A DNA stretch of 57,899 nt, taken from Bradyrhizobium sp. 190 (GTDB lineage Bacteria; Pseudomonadota; Alphaproteobacteria; Rhizobiales; Xanthobacteraceae). The translations under genes were made by a program, and so were the position numbers. Where the stretch lies: positions 1 through 57,899 of the forward strand of contig NZ_JADPJL010000070.1 of NCBI RefSeq assembly GCF_023073415.1, read 5' to 3'. The notes beneath the pieces are model-generated. The model was given only the letters and a program-made list of their open reading frames with translations. It was not told the DNA's origin and searched no databases. Positions 8,777 through 16,187 of the stretch are shown one piece after another (position 1 is the first letter of the stretch; every line of letters starts with the position of its first letter).

Positions 8777-8810
8777 AAACGCTTGCGTCGATGCGACGCA
8801 GGCGTTTTTT
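8777..8810 (+). terminator. Rho-independent terminator after the first Cys-rich gene
   Basis: A 12-bp stem (AACGCTTGCGTC against GACGCAGGCGTT, one wobble pair) is followed by TTTTTT. It lies 34 bases after the stop at 8744 and has the standard form. Confidence 0.88.
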
Positions 8811-8974
8811 CCGTTTCAGGGGGCACAAAACGAACGGTTGCGCGATTTCGTCCGTTCACAAATGCGTTGCCGGCCGAATTTCGGTGCCCGGATTCTCGTT
8901 CTGACACGTTCTCTTGACGCGAGCCGGTGTCCACCCGGAGGGGGTCCGGCTGGCTTTCGCTGGAAAACGATATA

Positions 8975-8993
8975 GAACGCGCGGATTGCGTTC
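8975..8993. promoter_or_regulatory. Inverted repeat GAACGC-N7-GCGTTC upstream of the second Cys-rich gene
   Basis: Six-base arms with a 7-base spacer lie 19 bases before the ATG at 9013. Its position suits an operator or a leader stem-loop. No matching regulator is known to me. Confidence 0.3.
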
Positions 8994-9012
8994 TCGTGTA
9001 AAGGCATAGCAA

Positions 9013-9228
9013 ATGACCAAGATTCTTTTCGTCGTTCCCCTGATCCTGATGGCCTCAAGCGCGTCGGCACAAAAGAAAGAGGGGCATGACGAGTGCGCGC
9101 GCGACGTCTCGCGGTATTGCCGGGCGCAGATGCAGGATGGCGATCAGATCATTCTGGCCTGCCTGAAGCAGAACCGCGCCAAGATCAGCAAGGCCTGCCA
9201 GCGGAAGCTGGCGAGCCACGGGCAGTAG
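9013..9228 (+). CDS. Small secreted four-cysteine protein, paralogue of its neighbour
   Basis: 71 residues. A signal peptide (MTKILFVVPLILMASSASA, cut before QKK) is followed by a domain with cysteines spaced C-x7-C-x13-C-x11-C. This matches the 8463 protein almost exactly (C-x7-C-x12-C-x11-C), so the two probably arose by duplication. It belongs to the cysteine-rich repeat family as far as can be judged. The mature part is very basic. The ribosome site is weak (AAAGG some 10 bases upstream). No function is known. Confidence 0.8.
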   Translation: MTKILFVVPLILMASSASAQKKEGHDECARDVSRYCRAQMQDGDQIILACLKQNRAKISKACQRKLASHGQ

Positions 9229-9249
9229 AACGCGCCGGGCAGCCGCGAC

Positions 9250-9423
9250 CTATCCCGCCCCGTTGCCGTTGGCGCGCAGCGATTGGTAGAAATCGTAGAT
9301 CAGCAGCGCCATCACCAGCACGCAGATGATGATCAGCGGGACTGCCTTGATCCACCAGAGCATGATGCCGAGAAACGCGCAGACGCCGGCAACGCCGACT
9401 AGTCCGGTGATGAAATTCGTCAT
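9250..9423 (-). CDS. 57-residue membrane protein, translationally coupled to the amidase
   Basis: A short gene below common length cut-offs. The product starts MTNFITGLVGVAGVCAFLG, has two hydrophobic segments (about 5-23 and 26-45) separated by WWIKAV, and ends with a hydrophilic tail (YQSLRANGNGAG). The ATG overlaps the amidase stop as ATGA (9420-9423), and AAGGAG lies six bases before the ATG, so both gene reality and start are well supported. It is the last gene of the TRAP-amidase operon. Small two-helix proteins of this sort are widespread in bradyrhizobia (from memory). A role in helping the transporter or the enzyme is only inferred from position. Confidence 0.8.
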   Translation of the reverse strand: MTNFITGLVGVAGVCAFLGIMLWWIKAVPLIIICVLVMALLIYDFYQSLRANGNGAG

Positions 9424-10805
9424 CTGCCGCTCCTTGTTTTAGCGCGACGCGCGCTGGTCTTCGCAGGCGCGGCGCCGCCGCGTTCTCCGAGTGTTTTGAC
9501 AAGCCAGTTGGCCGTCCGCAACAGCCGCGCATCGTTGCCGCGGCGTCCGACCAGTTGCACGCCGATGGGCAGGCCGCTTTCCGAATGCAGCAGCGGCAGC
9601 GTCACGGCCGGCGTGCCGAGATAAGTCCATATCGAGCAGAACGCCGGGTTTCCGGTGCTGTCGAGGCCACGCGGCGCCGGGCCGGGCGCTGCCGGAGTCA
9701 AAATCGCGTCGTATTCGTCGAACACACCGTCGAGCGCCGCGTTGAGCGTCGCACTGCCGGCCAGCGCCCGCGTGTAGTCGACGGCGAGAGCCTTGCGCCC
9801 GCGCTCGATCAATGCGCGCAGCACCTCGCTCAGGGAATCGCCGCCCTGCTCGAAATCGCGATGCAGGTTGTGCGCCATTTCTACTTCCATGACGGTGCGG
9901 TGCATGTCGATGGCACGGTCGAAACTTTGCCCGATCTCGACCTCGGAAATTTGCTCGCCCAGCGTTTCCACCAGTTCGGCAAATGCCTCCGTGGTCACCT
10001 TCTCGGCATGCGTCCAGGCCGGCGAACGGACGAAGGCGAAGCGCGGCGGCAATGGCGGCTCGCTTGCCGCCACCTCGACAAAGGGCGGACGGGCGAGGGG
10101 CTGCGTATCCGGATCCCCTTCGTCGAAGCCGGCGAGTATCTCGGCAAGCAGTGCCGCATCGTCGACCGAGCGCGCAAAGACGCCGACATGATCTAGCGCC
10201 CGCGACAAGAGCAGCGCGCCGCTCCGCGGAATCAGGCCGTGCGTCGGCTTGAAGCCGACCACGCCGCAAAAGGCGGCGGGGCGGATCACCGAGCCGTTGG
10301 TCTGCGAGCCGATCGCGCCCGGCACCATCAGCGCCGCCACGGCCGCGGCCGAGCCCGATGACGATCCGCCCGGCGTGTGATCCGGGTTGTGCGGATTCCG
10401 GGTCTTGCCCGGATTGAAGTAGGCGTATTCGGTGGTCACCGTCTTGCCGAGGATCACGGCGCCTGCCGCCCGCAGCCGCGCCACAGCCGCTGCATCGCGG
10501 CGCGGCGTGCGTCCGGCCCACAGTTTCGATCCGAATTCCGTCGGCATGTCGCCGGTGTCGAAGATGTCCTTGATGCCGACGGGCACGCCATGCAGCGGGC
10601 CTATGGCCTTGCCCTGCTTGCGACGATCGTCGGCAACCTCGGCCTGCAGCATCGCGTGGTCACGGTCGAGAAACGCCCACGCGTCGATATTGCGATCGAC
10701 CTCATCGATGCGCTTGAGGCAGCCGCCGACGAGCTCCACCGAACTGAGCCGGCCGTCGCGGATGCCGGCCGCAGCTTCCGTGAGGCTGAGCGCATTGAGG
10801 CTCAT
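9420..10805 (-). CDS. Amidase signature family hydrolase
   Basis: 461 residues, the usual size. The amidase signature core is complete: the catalytic Lys in VGIKDIF near 79, the GGSSSGSAAAVA loop with the cis-Ser near 150, and the nucleophile Ser in TNGSVIRPAAFCG near 175. The family hydrolyses amides, ureas or transfers ammonia; the GatA role is unlikely because gatB and gatC are absent. The ATG at 10805 follows AAGGGG and is preferred over the GTG at 10811. The gene starts 31 bases after the TRAP large permease and overlaps the small membrane protein gene, so it probably processes the compound brought in by the TRAP system, for example an N-acyl or amide acid (inference). Confidence 0.92.
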   Translation of the reverse strand: MSLNALSLTEAAAGIRDGRLSSVELVGGCLKRIDEVDRNIDAWAFLDRDHAMLQAEVADDRRKQGKAIGPLHGVPVGIKDIFDTGDMPTEFGSKLWAGRTPRRDAAAVARLRAAGAVILGKTVTTEYAYFNPGKTRNPHNPDHTPGGSSSGSAAAVAALMVPGAIGSQTNGSVIRPAAFCGVVGFKPTHGLIPRSGALLLSRALDHVGVFARSVDDAALLAEILAGFDEGDPDTQPLARPPFVEVAASEPPLPPRFAFVRSPAWTHAEKVTTEAFAELVETLGEQISEVEIGQSFDRAIDMHRTVMEVEMAHNLHRDFEQGGDSLSEVLRALIERGRKALAVDYTRALAGSATLNAALDGVFDEYDAILTPAAPGPAPRGLDSTGNPAFCSIWTYLGTPAVTLPLLHSESGLPIGVQLVGRRGNDARLLRTANWLVKTLGERGGAAPAKTSARRAKTRSGR

Positions 10806-10836
10806 GCGCACCCCTTCGGCGTCTTACCCAAGCTGC

Positions 10837-12186
10837 TCACCGCGATCCATAGAGGTAGCCGGGCAACCACAACGCTATTCCCGGGAAGATATAGACCAGT
10901 GCCATGGTGAAGAAGACCAGGCCAACGAAGGGAAGCGCGCCGGAGAAGATGTCGGTGAGCTTCACTTCCGGCGGCGCCACGCCCTTCAGATAGAACGCAG
11001 CCATCGCGACCGGCGGCGTGTTGAACGCCGTCTGCGTGTTCAGTGCAACCAGGATGCCGAAGAAGATCGGATCAATGCCGTACTGGGGAAGCAGCGGCAG
11101 GAAGATCGGCACGAAGATGATGATGATCTCCGTCCATTCCAGCGGCCAGCCGAGCAGGAAGATGATCACCTGGGTCAACAGCAGGAACGCGATCGGCGAC
11201 AGGTTCATCGAGGTGAAGAACTGCTCGACCACCGTCTGTCCGCCAAGGACGGCAAACACCGCGGAGAACGTCCACGACCCGATGAACAGGTAACAGACCA
11301 TCGCGGTGGCGCGCACGGTCAGATACACCGATTCGCGCATCATCGTGAAGTTGAGCGAACGATAGGCAGCCGCCAGAACGATGCTCATGAGGGCGCCTAC
11401 CGCGGCCGCCTCGGACGGCGTCGCCAGGCCAAACAGGATCGCGCCGAGCACCGAAACGATCAGCAGCGCCAGCGGCAGGAACGATGTTGCGAGCGCCCAG
11501 ACTACCGTGCTGGGCGGTACGTTGGTCTGCTCGGGCGGCAGCTTCGGCGCCAGCGCGGGATTGATGATGGCGCGCGTGATCGCATAGAGGACATAGAGCC
11601 CGGCCAGCAGGAATCCCGGAAAGAAAGCGGCCGCATAAAGCTTGACCGCCGAAACGCCGGCGGTCGCCGCATAGACGATCAGGAGAATGCTCGGCGGAAT
11701 CAGGATGCCGAGGCAACCGCCGGCGCAGACCACGCCGGCCGACAACTTGACGTCGTAGCCGGCTCGCAGCATCGCCGGCAAAGCCAGCAGGCCCATCAGC
11801 GTGACAACCGCGCCGACAATGCCGGTGGCGGTCGCGAACATCGCGCAGGTGATCAGCGTCGCTACCGCCAGCGCGCCCGGCACGTTCTTCATCGACAGTT
11901 GCAGCGAGTAGAACAGACGGTCGAGAATGTTTGCGCGCTCGACCAGATAGCCCATGAACAGGAACAGCGGAACCGCGACCAGCACGTCGCTGGACGTGAC
12001 CTCGAACGTCTTCTGCACCAGAAGCGTGAAGATACGATTCTCGAAGAAATCCTGGCCGGCCGTGTAGTAGGCATAGTAGCCGAACGAGACGCCCATCGCC
12101 ATCAGCGTGAAGGCGATCGGGAAGCCGAGCATGATGATGAAGATGAACAGGCCCAGCATCAGCATGCCGAGTTGTGGATCGGTCAT
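10837..12186 (-). CDS. TRAP transporter large permease (DctM family)
   Basis: 449 residues with about 12 hydrophobic segments spread over the whole length, as expected for DctM, the ion-coupled translocating subunit of tripartite ATP-independent periplasmic transporters. Typical family stretches are visible, for example GFPIAFTLMAMG near 20 and GCLGILIPPSILLIVYA near 150. The ATG at 12186 overlaps the stop of the small permease gene as ATGA, so the two are translationally coupled. The open frame extends far upstream inside the small permease gene, but that part is a shadow. Confidence 0.95.
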   Translation of the reverse strand: MTDPQLGMLMLGLFIFIIMLGFPIAFTLMAMGVSFGYYAYYTAGQDFFENRIFTLLVQKTFEVTSSDVLVAVPLFLFMGYLVERANILDRLFYSLQLSMKNVPGALAVATLITCAMFATATGIVGAVVTLMGLLALPAMLRAGYDVKLSAGVVCAGGCLGILIPPSILLIVYAATAGVSAVKLYAAAFFPGFLLAGLYVLYAITRAIINPALAPKLPPEQTNVPPSTVVWALATSFLPLALLIVSVLGAILFGLATPSEAAAVGALMSIVLAAAYRSLNFTMMRESVYLTVRATAMVCYLFIGSWTFSAVFAVLGGQTVVEQFFTSMNLSPIAFLLLTQVIIFLLGWPLEWTEIIIIFVPIFLPLLPQYGIDPIFFGILVALNTQTAFNTPPVAMAAFYLKGVAPPEVKLTDIFSGALPFVGLVFFTMALVYIFPGIALWLPGYLYGSR

Positions 12187-12785
12187 GCGCCTGCTCCCTT
12201 CTCGCCCTGCTGCGCAGCCGCCGCCTGCTGATGTTCGCGGATGACGAGGCTCTCGGTCTCCTCCACGTCGTGCAGGCGTTGCGGCCATCGGCCGGTGCGG
12301 ATGCACAGCACGCAGCGGATGATTTCGGCCACCCCTTGCAGAAACAGAAGGACACCGGTGGCCGGGATCAGCGCCTTCAGCGGAAACACCGGCACGCCGG
12401 CCGGACTGAAGATGCTGACTTCGCGGAAGCGCACCGACATATCGGCATAGTTCCAGCCCGAATACATCAACGCCGCGATCGCCGGCAGGAAGAACAAGAT
12501 GTAGAGAACGAGGTCCATCGTCGCCTGGGTGCGCGGCGACCAGAGTCGGTAGACCACGTCGGCGCGCACATGGCCGTTGCGCGAGAGCGTATAGGCGCCG
12601 GCCATCAGGAACATCGCCCCGTAGGTGATGTAGCTGATGTCGAAAGCCCATGTGGTCGGTGCACGCAGCACGTAGCGCACGAACACCTCGTAGCTGACAC
12701 CCAGCGTCAGGACGAGAATCAGCCAGGCGAACGCCTTACCGACCCAGGTGCTGAGCTCATCAATGAAGAAAAGAAATTTTTTCAT
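12183..12785 (-). CDS. TRAP transporter small permease (DctQ family)
   Basis: 200 residues. Four hydrophobic segments and the DctQ-type start (MKKFLFFIDELSTWVGK) followed by VSYEVFVRYVLRAPTTWAFD identify the small membrane subunit, which pairs with the large permease. The ATG at 12785 is chosen because family homology begins there; the open frame extends to 12881 without merit. The C-terminal tail is cytoplasmic and Ala/Gln-rich. The stop overlaps the large permease start. A strong stem-loop separates it from the binding-protein gene upstream. Confidence 0.93.
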   Translation of the reverse strand: MKKFLFFIDELSTWVGKAFAWLILVLTLGVSYEVFVRYVLRAPTTWAFDISYITYGAMFLMAGAYTLSRNGHVRADVVYRLWSPRTQATMDLVLYILFFLPAIAALMYSGWNYADMSVRFREVSIFSPAGVPVFPLKALIPATGVLLFLQGVAEIIRCVLCIRTGRWPQRLHDVEETESLVIREHQQAAAAQQGEKGAGA

Positions 12786-12840
12786 GCGAACTGAACTCGC
12801 CGCGAGTCGCACATGCGGATGTCCCCCACCATTTCTTGTC

Positions 12841-12871
12841 GTTGGGCGGCGCATTAATTGCGCCGCCCAAC
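12841..12871 (-). promoter_or_regulatory. Perfect 13-bp intercistronic stem-loop between TRAP binding protein and permease genes
   Basis: GTTGGGCGGCGCA and its exact complement surround a 5-base loop. It starts 35 bases after the binding-protein stop and ends 55 bases before the small permease ATG (on the minus strand). There is no U tract, so it is more likely a 3'-end protector or partial attenuator than a full terminator. Confidence 0.75.
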
Positions 12872-12906
12872 ATTCATACATCGTCAGCGATGCGTAGCGA
12901 AAGCCG

Positions 12907-14028
12907 TCAGAGCTTGATCACGCCCGGGAAGTGATGCTCGAAGGCGCCGCGGTAGTCCGTGTCGTTGTACGTGTTGTAGTAAACCACGCGGCGCACCCAT
13001 GCCTTCTGCGAGTCCATCACCTTCTTCATGAACGGATCCGAACCAAGCTGGGCGATGATGCCGTCCCATGCCTTGATCTGTGCATCGAACACCGATTTCG
13101 GCGTCCGCTGAACGTTGACCTTGTCCTTGCTGATCAGTTCCTGCAGGTCCTTGGAGTAATAGTCCATCGCCTTCCATTCGTTGGCGGAGGACACGGCCTC
13201 GGCTGCATATTGCAGAATGGCCTTGTGCTCGGCGGGCAGCGCGTTGAACTTGGTCTTGTTGAACATGATCTCGAAGTATTCCGTCGCCTGATGGTGGCTG
13301 CCCATCATGTAGTTCTTGGCGACGTCCTGCGCGCCGAAGCGCCGGTCCGAGGTCGGATTGTTGAACTCGAAGCCATCGATCACGCCGCGCTCCATGGCCG
13401 GAACGATTTCGCCGCCCGGAAGCTGAGCGACAGAGGCGCCCATCGCCTGGAACAGGTCGGCGGCCAGACCCACCGTGCGGTACTTGAGCCCCTTCAGGTC
13501 TGCATCGCTGGTGATGGGCTTCTTGAACCAGCCGAGCGGCTGGGTTGGCATCGGCATGGCGAAGAAGCTCTTGATGTTGACCTTCATGATCTGGGTCTGG
13601 AGTTCTTCGAAGAGCTCCTTGCCGCCGCCATTATAGATCCAGCCGAGACCTTCATTGGCGTTGAAGCCAAACACGGGTCCTGTGCCGAACAGCGACGCGG
13701 CCTTGTGCTTGCCGTACCAGTAGACCGGCACCGTGTGCGCTGCGTCGATCTGACCGCCATGCACGCCGTCGAACACCTGGAACGGATGCACGACCGAGCC
13801 GCCGACCAGATAGTCGATGCGCAGCCGGCCGCCGGCCATTTCGTTGACGCGCTTCACATAGTCTTCGGCCATTTCGTTGAAGACGTCGGCCTTGCCCCAC
13901 GAGCCCTGCATCTTGAGGGTCGCTGTCTGCGCCCGGCTGACCTGCGGCATCGCAATTACCGCACCGCCGGCGGCCGCGGCCGTCAGAAAGCGGCGGCGCG
14001 TCGTTTTTGTATCGCTACGCTTGCTCAT
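12907..14028 (-). CDS. TRAP transporter periplasmic binding protein (DctP/TakP-like)
   Basis: 373 residues. The N-terminus has a twin-arginine signal (TTRRRFLTAAAAGG) with a cut near SRAQ, so it is exported folded. The mature part resembles the COG4663 type that includes the 2-oxo acid binder TakP: GLKYRTVGLAADLFQAMG near 190-207 carries the Arg expected to hold the carboxylate, and ERGVIDGFEFNNPTSD near 218-233 corresponds to the metal and ligand segment. The ligand is thus probably a carboxylic acid, identity unknown. The ATG at 14028 follows GGGAGGA. It is the first gene of the five-gene operon. Confidence 0.93.
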   Translation of the reverse strand: MSKRSDTKTTRRRFLTAAAAGGAVIAMPQVSRAQTATLKMQGSWGKADVFNEMAEDYVKRVNEMAGGRLRIDYLVGGSVVHPFQVFDGVHGGQIDAAHTVPVYWYGKHKAASLFGTGPVFGFNANEGLGWIYNGGGKELFEELQTQIMKVNIKSFFAMPMPTQPLGWFKKPITSDADLKGLKYRTVGLAADLFQAMGASVAQLPGGEIVPAMERGVIDGFEFNNPTSDRRFGAQDVAKNYMMGSHHQATEYFEIMFNKTKFNALPAEHKAILQYAAEAVSSANEWKAMDYYSKDLQELISKDKVNVQRTPKSVFDAQIKAWDGIIAQLGSDPFMKKVMDSQKAWVRRVVYYNTYNDTDYRGAFEHHFPGVIKL

Positions 14029-14361
14029 GAGTTCCTCCCGGTTGAAAGATCGTCCGCTGTTGGCGCGGGCTTGTTTTGTCTTGATGCCAAGTCAAAGGCT
14101 TGCGCGGCGCTTTGGCAAGCGGGAAGTGCGTTCGCTCATGGTGAATCGCGCATGCGGTAAGGCAGCGTGTTGTTTCGCAGGCGCGAAACAGACCCTACCG
14201 TATCCGCTCGGCGGAGCGAAAGAGCACCGAAGTCTTGCACTTTAGTCGCAGGAAAATTGGTCGCGCGAATTCGGCAAGCGGTCTGAATCAGATTGGCTGG
14301 CTTATTCCCGCGACATTCTGCGCCTAATAGCCGCGCCGCGTCATGCGTTTAACGGATCAGG
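14029..14361. other. Promoter region of the TRAP operon (333 bp without a gene)
   Basis: This is the space between the minus-strand MFS gene end (14362) and the TRAP binding-protein start (14028). It contains the GGGAGG ribosome site of the latter and a perfect 20-bp palindromic site at 14171-14190. No frame in it looks coding. Confidence 0.6.
14171..14190. promoter_or_regulatory. Palindrome TGTTTCGC-AGGC-GCGAAACA, likely operator of the TRAP operon
   Basis: Perfect 8-base arms lie around 4 bases, 143 bases upstream of the binding-protein start. The arms resemble operators of IclR-type regulators (tentative). The same core arms, GTTTCGC/GCGAAAC, recur at 50307-50323 before the chemoreceptor gene. 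Confidence 0.5.
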
Positions 14362-16038
14362 TCAGGTGCTGCTGCCTGCCGCCGTCGCGACCACCGGCAA
14401 GACCTCGTTTGCGGCGCGGTCGGGGGTATCTTCCTTCCAGCGGACCGAGCCGAACGGCCGCTCCAGCATGCGGCGGACGCGAATCGGTTCGGGCCCGAGA
14501 TGAAAGTCGATCGCGCGCTGGTGCAGGGCACGCTCGGACTGGGTCGGGCGATTGCGCTGGCGCAGATAGTCCAGCCAGGTCGGACAGTGGTAGCGCTCGG
14601 TCCACAATTCGGGGTCGGCGATGTCGCGCGCGATCGACCAGCCATAGGCGCCGTTGCGCTGCCGGCTGAGCTGCACTTCCTGCATCATGTGGAAGGCGCG
14701 CGCACTGTCCTGCGCGACGCGATACTCGATCTCGACCACCAGCGGCCCGCTGCGCCCGGTGAGCGACAGTTTCACTTCAGGATCGGCCAGCGCTTCGGCG
14801 GGCGGCTCATAGCGCGCGCCGACCGGCGGCATGCGCAACCAGATTCCGAGCAGCGGGGAAAGCAACATCAATCCGGCGGAGACCAATAGCGCCACCTCGA
14901 CGCCGTACATATCGGTGAGATGACCCCAGCCCCAGCTTCCGATCGCAATGCCGCCGGCAATTGCGGCCTGGAATGCCGCCAGCGAGCGGCCGGCGACCCA
15001 GCGCGGCGCCGAGAGCTGCACGCCGATGTTGAACAAGGCGACCGCCAGCATCCACACCGCTCCCGCGATCACCAGGGCAATCGCCGTCAGGATGGGGCTG
15101 GTGCTCAGGGCGACCGCGGCGATCGCGCCGGCCAGCGATATCGTGCAGGCGCGCACCGCGGCCTCGCCGCTCATGCGGCGGCGCACCTCGCCGATATTCA
15201 GCGCGCCGAACACTGCGCCCATGCCGAAAGCCCCGAGCATGATGCCGTAGGTTTGTGCGCCGCCATGCAGGAGGTCGCGGGCGACCAGCGGCATCAGCGC
15301 CGAAACCGAGCCGCCGATCACGCCGGTGACCAATGTCCTGATCAGGACGATTCGGATCGACGGCGAGTTTGCGATGTAACGCACACCCGAGACGATAGCG
15401 CGGTTGAGACGTTCGCGCGGCAGGCGCGACGGTTCGTGGCTGCGGTTCCAGAGAAACAGCACCACCATTAGTGGCAGATACAGCACCGCATTGACGGCGA
15501 ACGCCGCCACCGCGCCTGATGTGGCGACCACAATGCCGCCGATCGCCGGGCCGAAGCTGCGCGCGATGTTGTAGCTGATACCGTTGAGCGCGACCGCCGC
15601 CGGCAGCGTTTCCGCCGGCACCTGCTCGCTGACCGAGGCCTGCCAGGCCGGCCCGAACAGCGCCATGCCGCTGCCGACCACGAAGCACAGCGCCAGCAGG
15701 ATATTCGGCGTCACGAGGCCGAGCCACGCCAGCACCGTCAGCGTGGTCGCGCCGACAAGCGCGATGCCGAGCGAGACCAGGGCGACGATCCGCCGGTCGT
15801 GCATGTCGGCGATGGCGCCGGCCGGCATCGCGATCAGCATGATCGGCAGCATCAGCGCGGTCTGCACCAGCGCGACCTTGTCGGCGGAAGAGGTCATCTG
15901 CGTCATCGCCCAGGCCGCACCGACGCCCTGGATCAATATCCCGAGATTTGAGACGAGGCTGGCGAGCCAGATACGCCGGAACACGGCATGCCGCAGCGGT
16001 GCGAAGATACTATCGGAACGCTTCGGCGGTTCGGTCAT
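14362..16038 (-). CDS. MFS transporter of the MFS_3 (EntS-like) family with a C-terminal ABM-like domain
   Basis: 558 residues. The first 420 hold about 12 membrane segments of a major facilitator of the EntS-like MFS_3 type (the start, FAPLRHAVFRRIWLASLVSNLG, is characteristic). The last 120 form a soluble domain (VVEIEYRVAQDSARAFHMMQEV onward, with WTERYHCPTWLDYLRQ) that resembles the antibiotic biosynthesis monooxygenase-like fold appended to some members. Export of a small molecule is the family role; the substrate is unknown. The ATG at 16038 follows GGAACGGG. It is divergent from the Tat-exported hydrolase gene and not obviously linked to the TRAP operon 333 bp downstream. Confidence 0.88.
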   Translation of the reverse strand: MTEPPKRSDSIFAPLRHAVFRRIWLASLVSNLGILIQGVGAAWAMTQMTSSADKVALVQTALMLPIMLIAMPAGAIADMHDRRIVALVSLGIALVGATTLTVLAWLGLVTPNILLALCFVVGSGMALFGPAWQASVSEQVPAETLPAAVALNGISYNIARSFGPAIGGIVVATSGAVAAFAVNAVLYLPLMVVLFLWNRSHEPSRLPRERLNRAIVSGVRYIANSPSIRIVLIRTLVTGVIGGSVSALMPLVARDLLHGGAQTYGIMLGAFGMGAVFGALNIGEVRRRMSGEAAVRACTISLAGAIAAVALSTSPILTAIALVIAGAVWMLAVALFNIGVQLSAPRWVAGRSLAAFQAAIAGGIAIGSWGWGHLTDMYGVEVALLVSAGLMLLSPLLGIWLRMPPVGARYEPPAEALADPEVKLSLTGRSGPLVVEIEYRVAQDSARAFHMMQEVQLSRQRNGAYGWSIARDIADPELWTERYHCPTWLDYLRQRNRPTQSERALHQRAIDFHLGPEPIRVRRMLERPFGSVRWKEDTPDRAANEVLPVVATAAGSST

Positions 16039-16187
16039 ATCCCGTTCCGGTTGGGCTGCTATGAGGGGCGACGATTCCTGCGGGCCCTCACAGATGCCTG
16101 CGAAAACCTTGCTCTGTCCAGTAGTTAGGTCGCTCTGAGAATGGCTAGAGCACAGCTAAGGTAATGATAATGACGATAGGAACTAAA

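Noticed and set aside
10432..12231. 599-codon plus-strand open frame opposite the amidase and TRAP permease genes
   Set aside because: It is a shadow: composition is Arg/Glu/Asp/His-rich with no domain, and the opposite strand has two clear genes with start sites and membrane helices.
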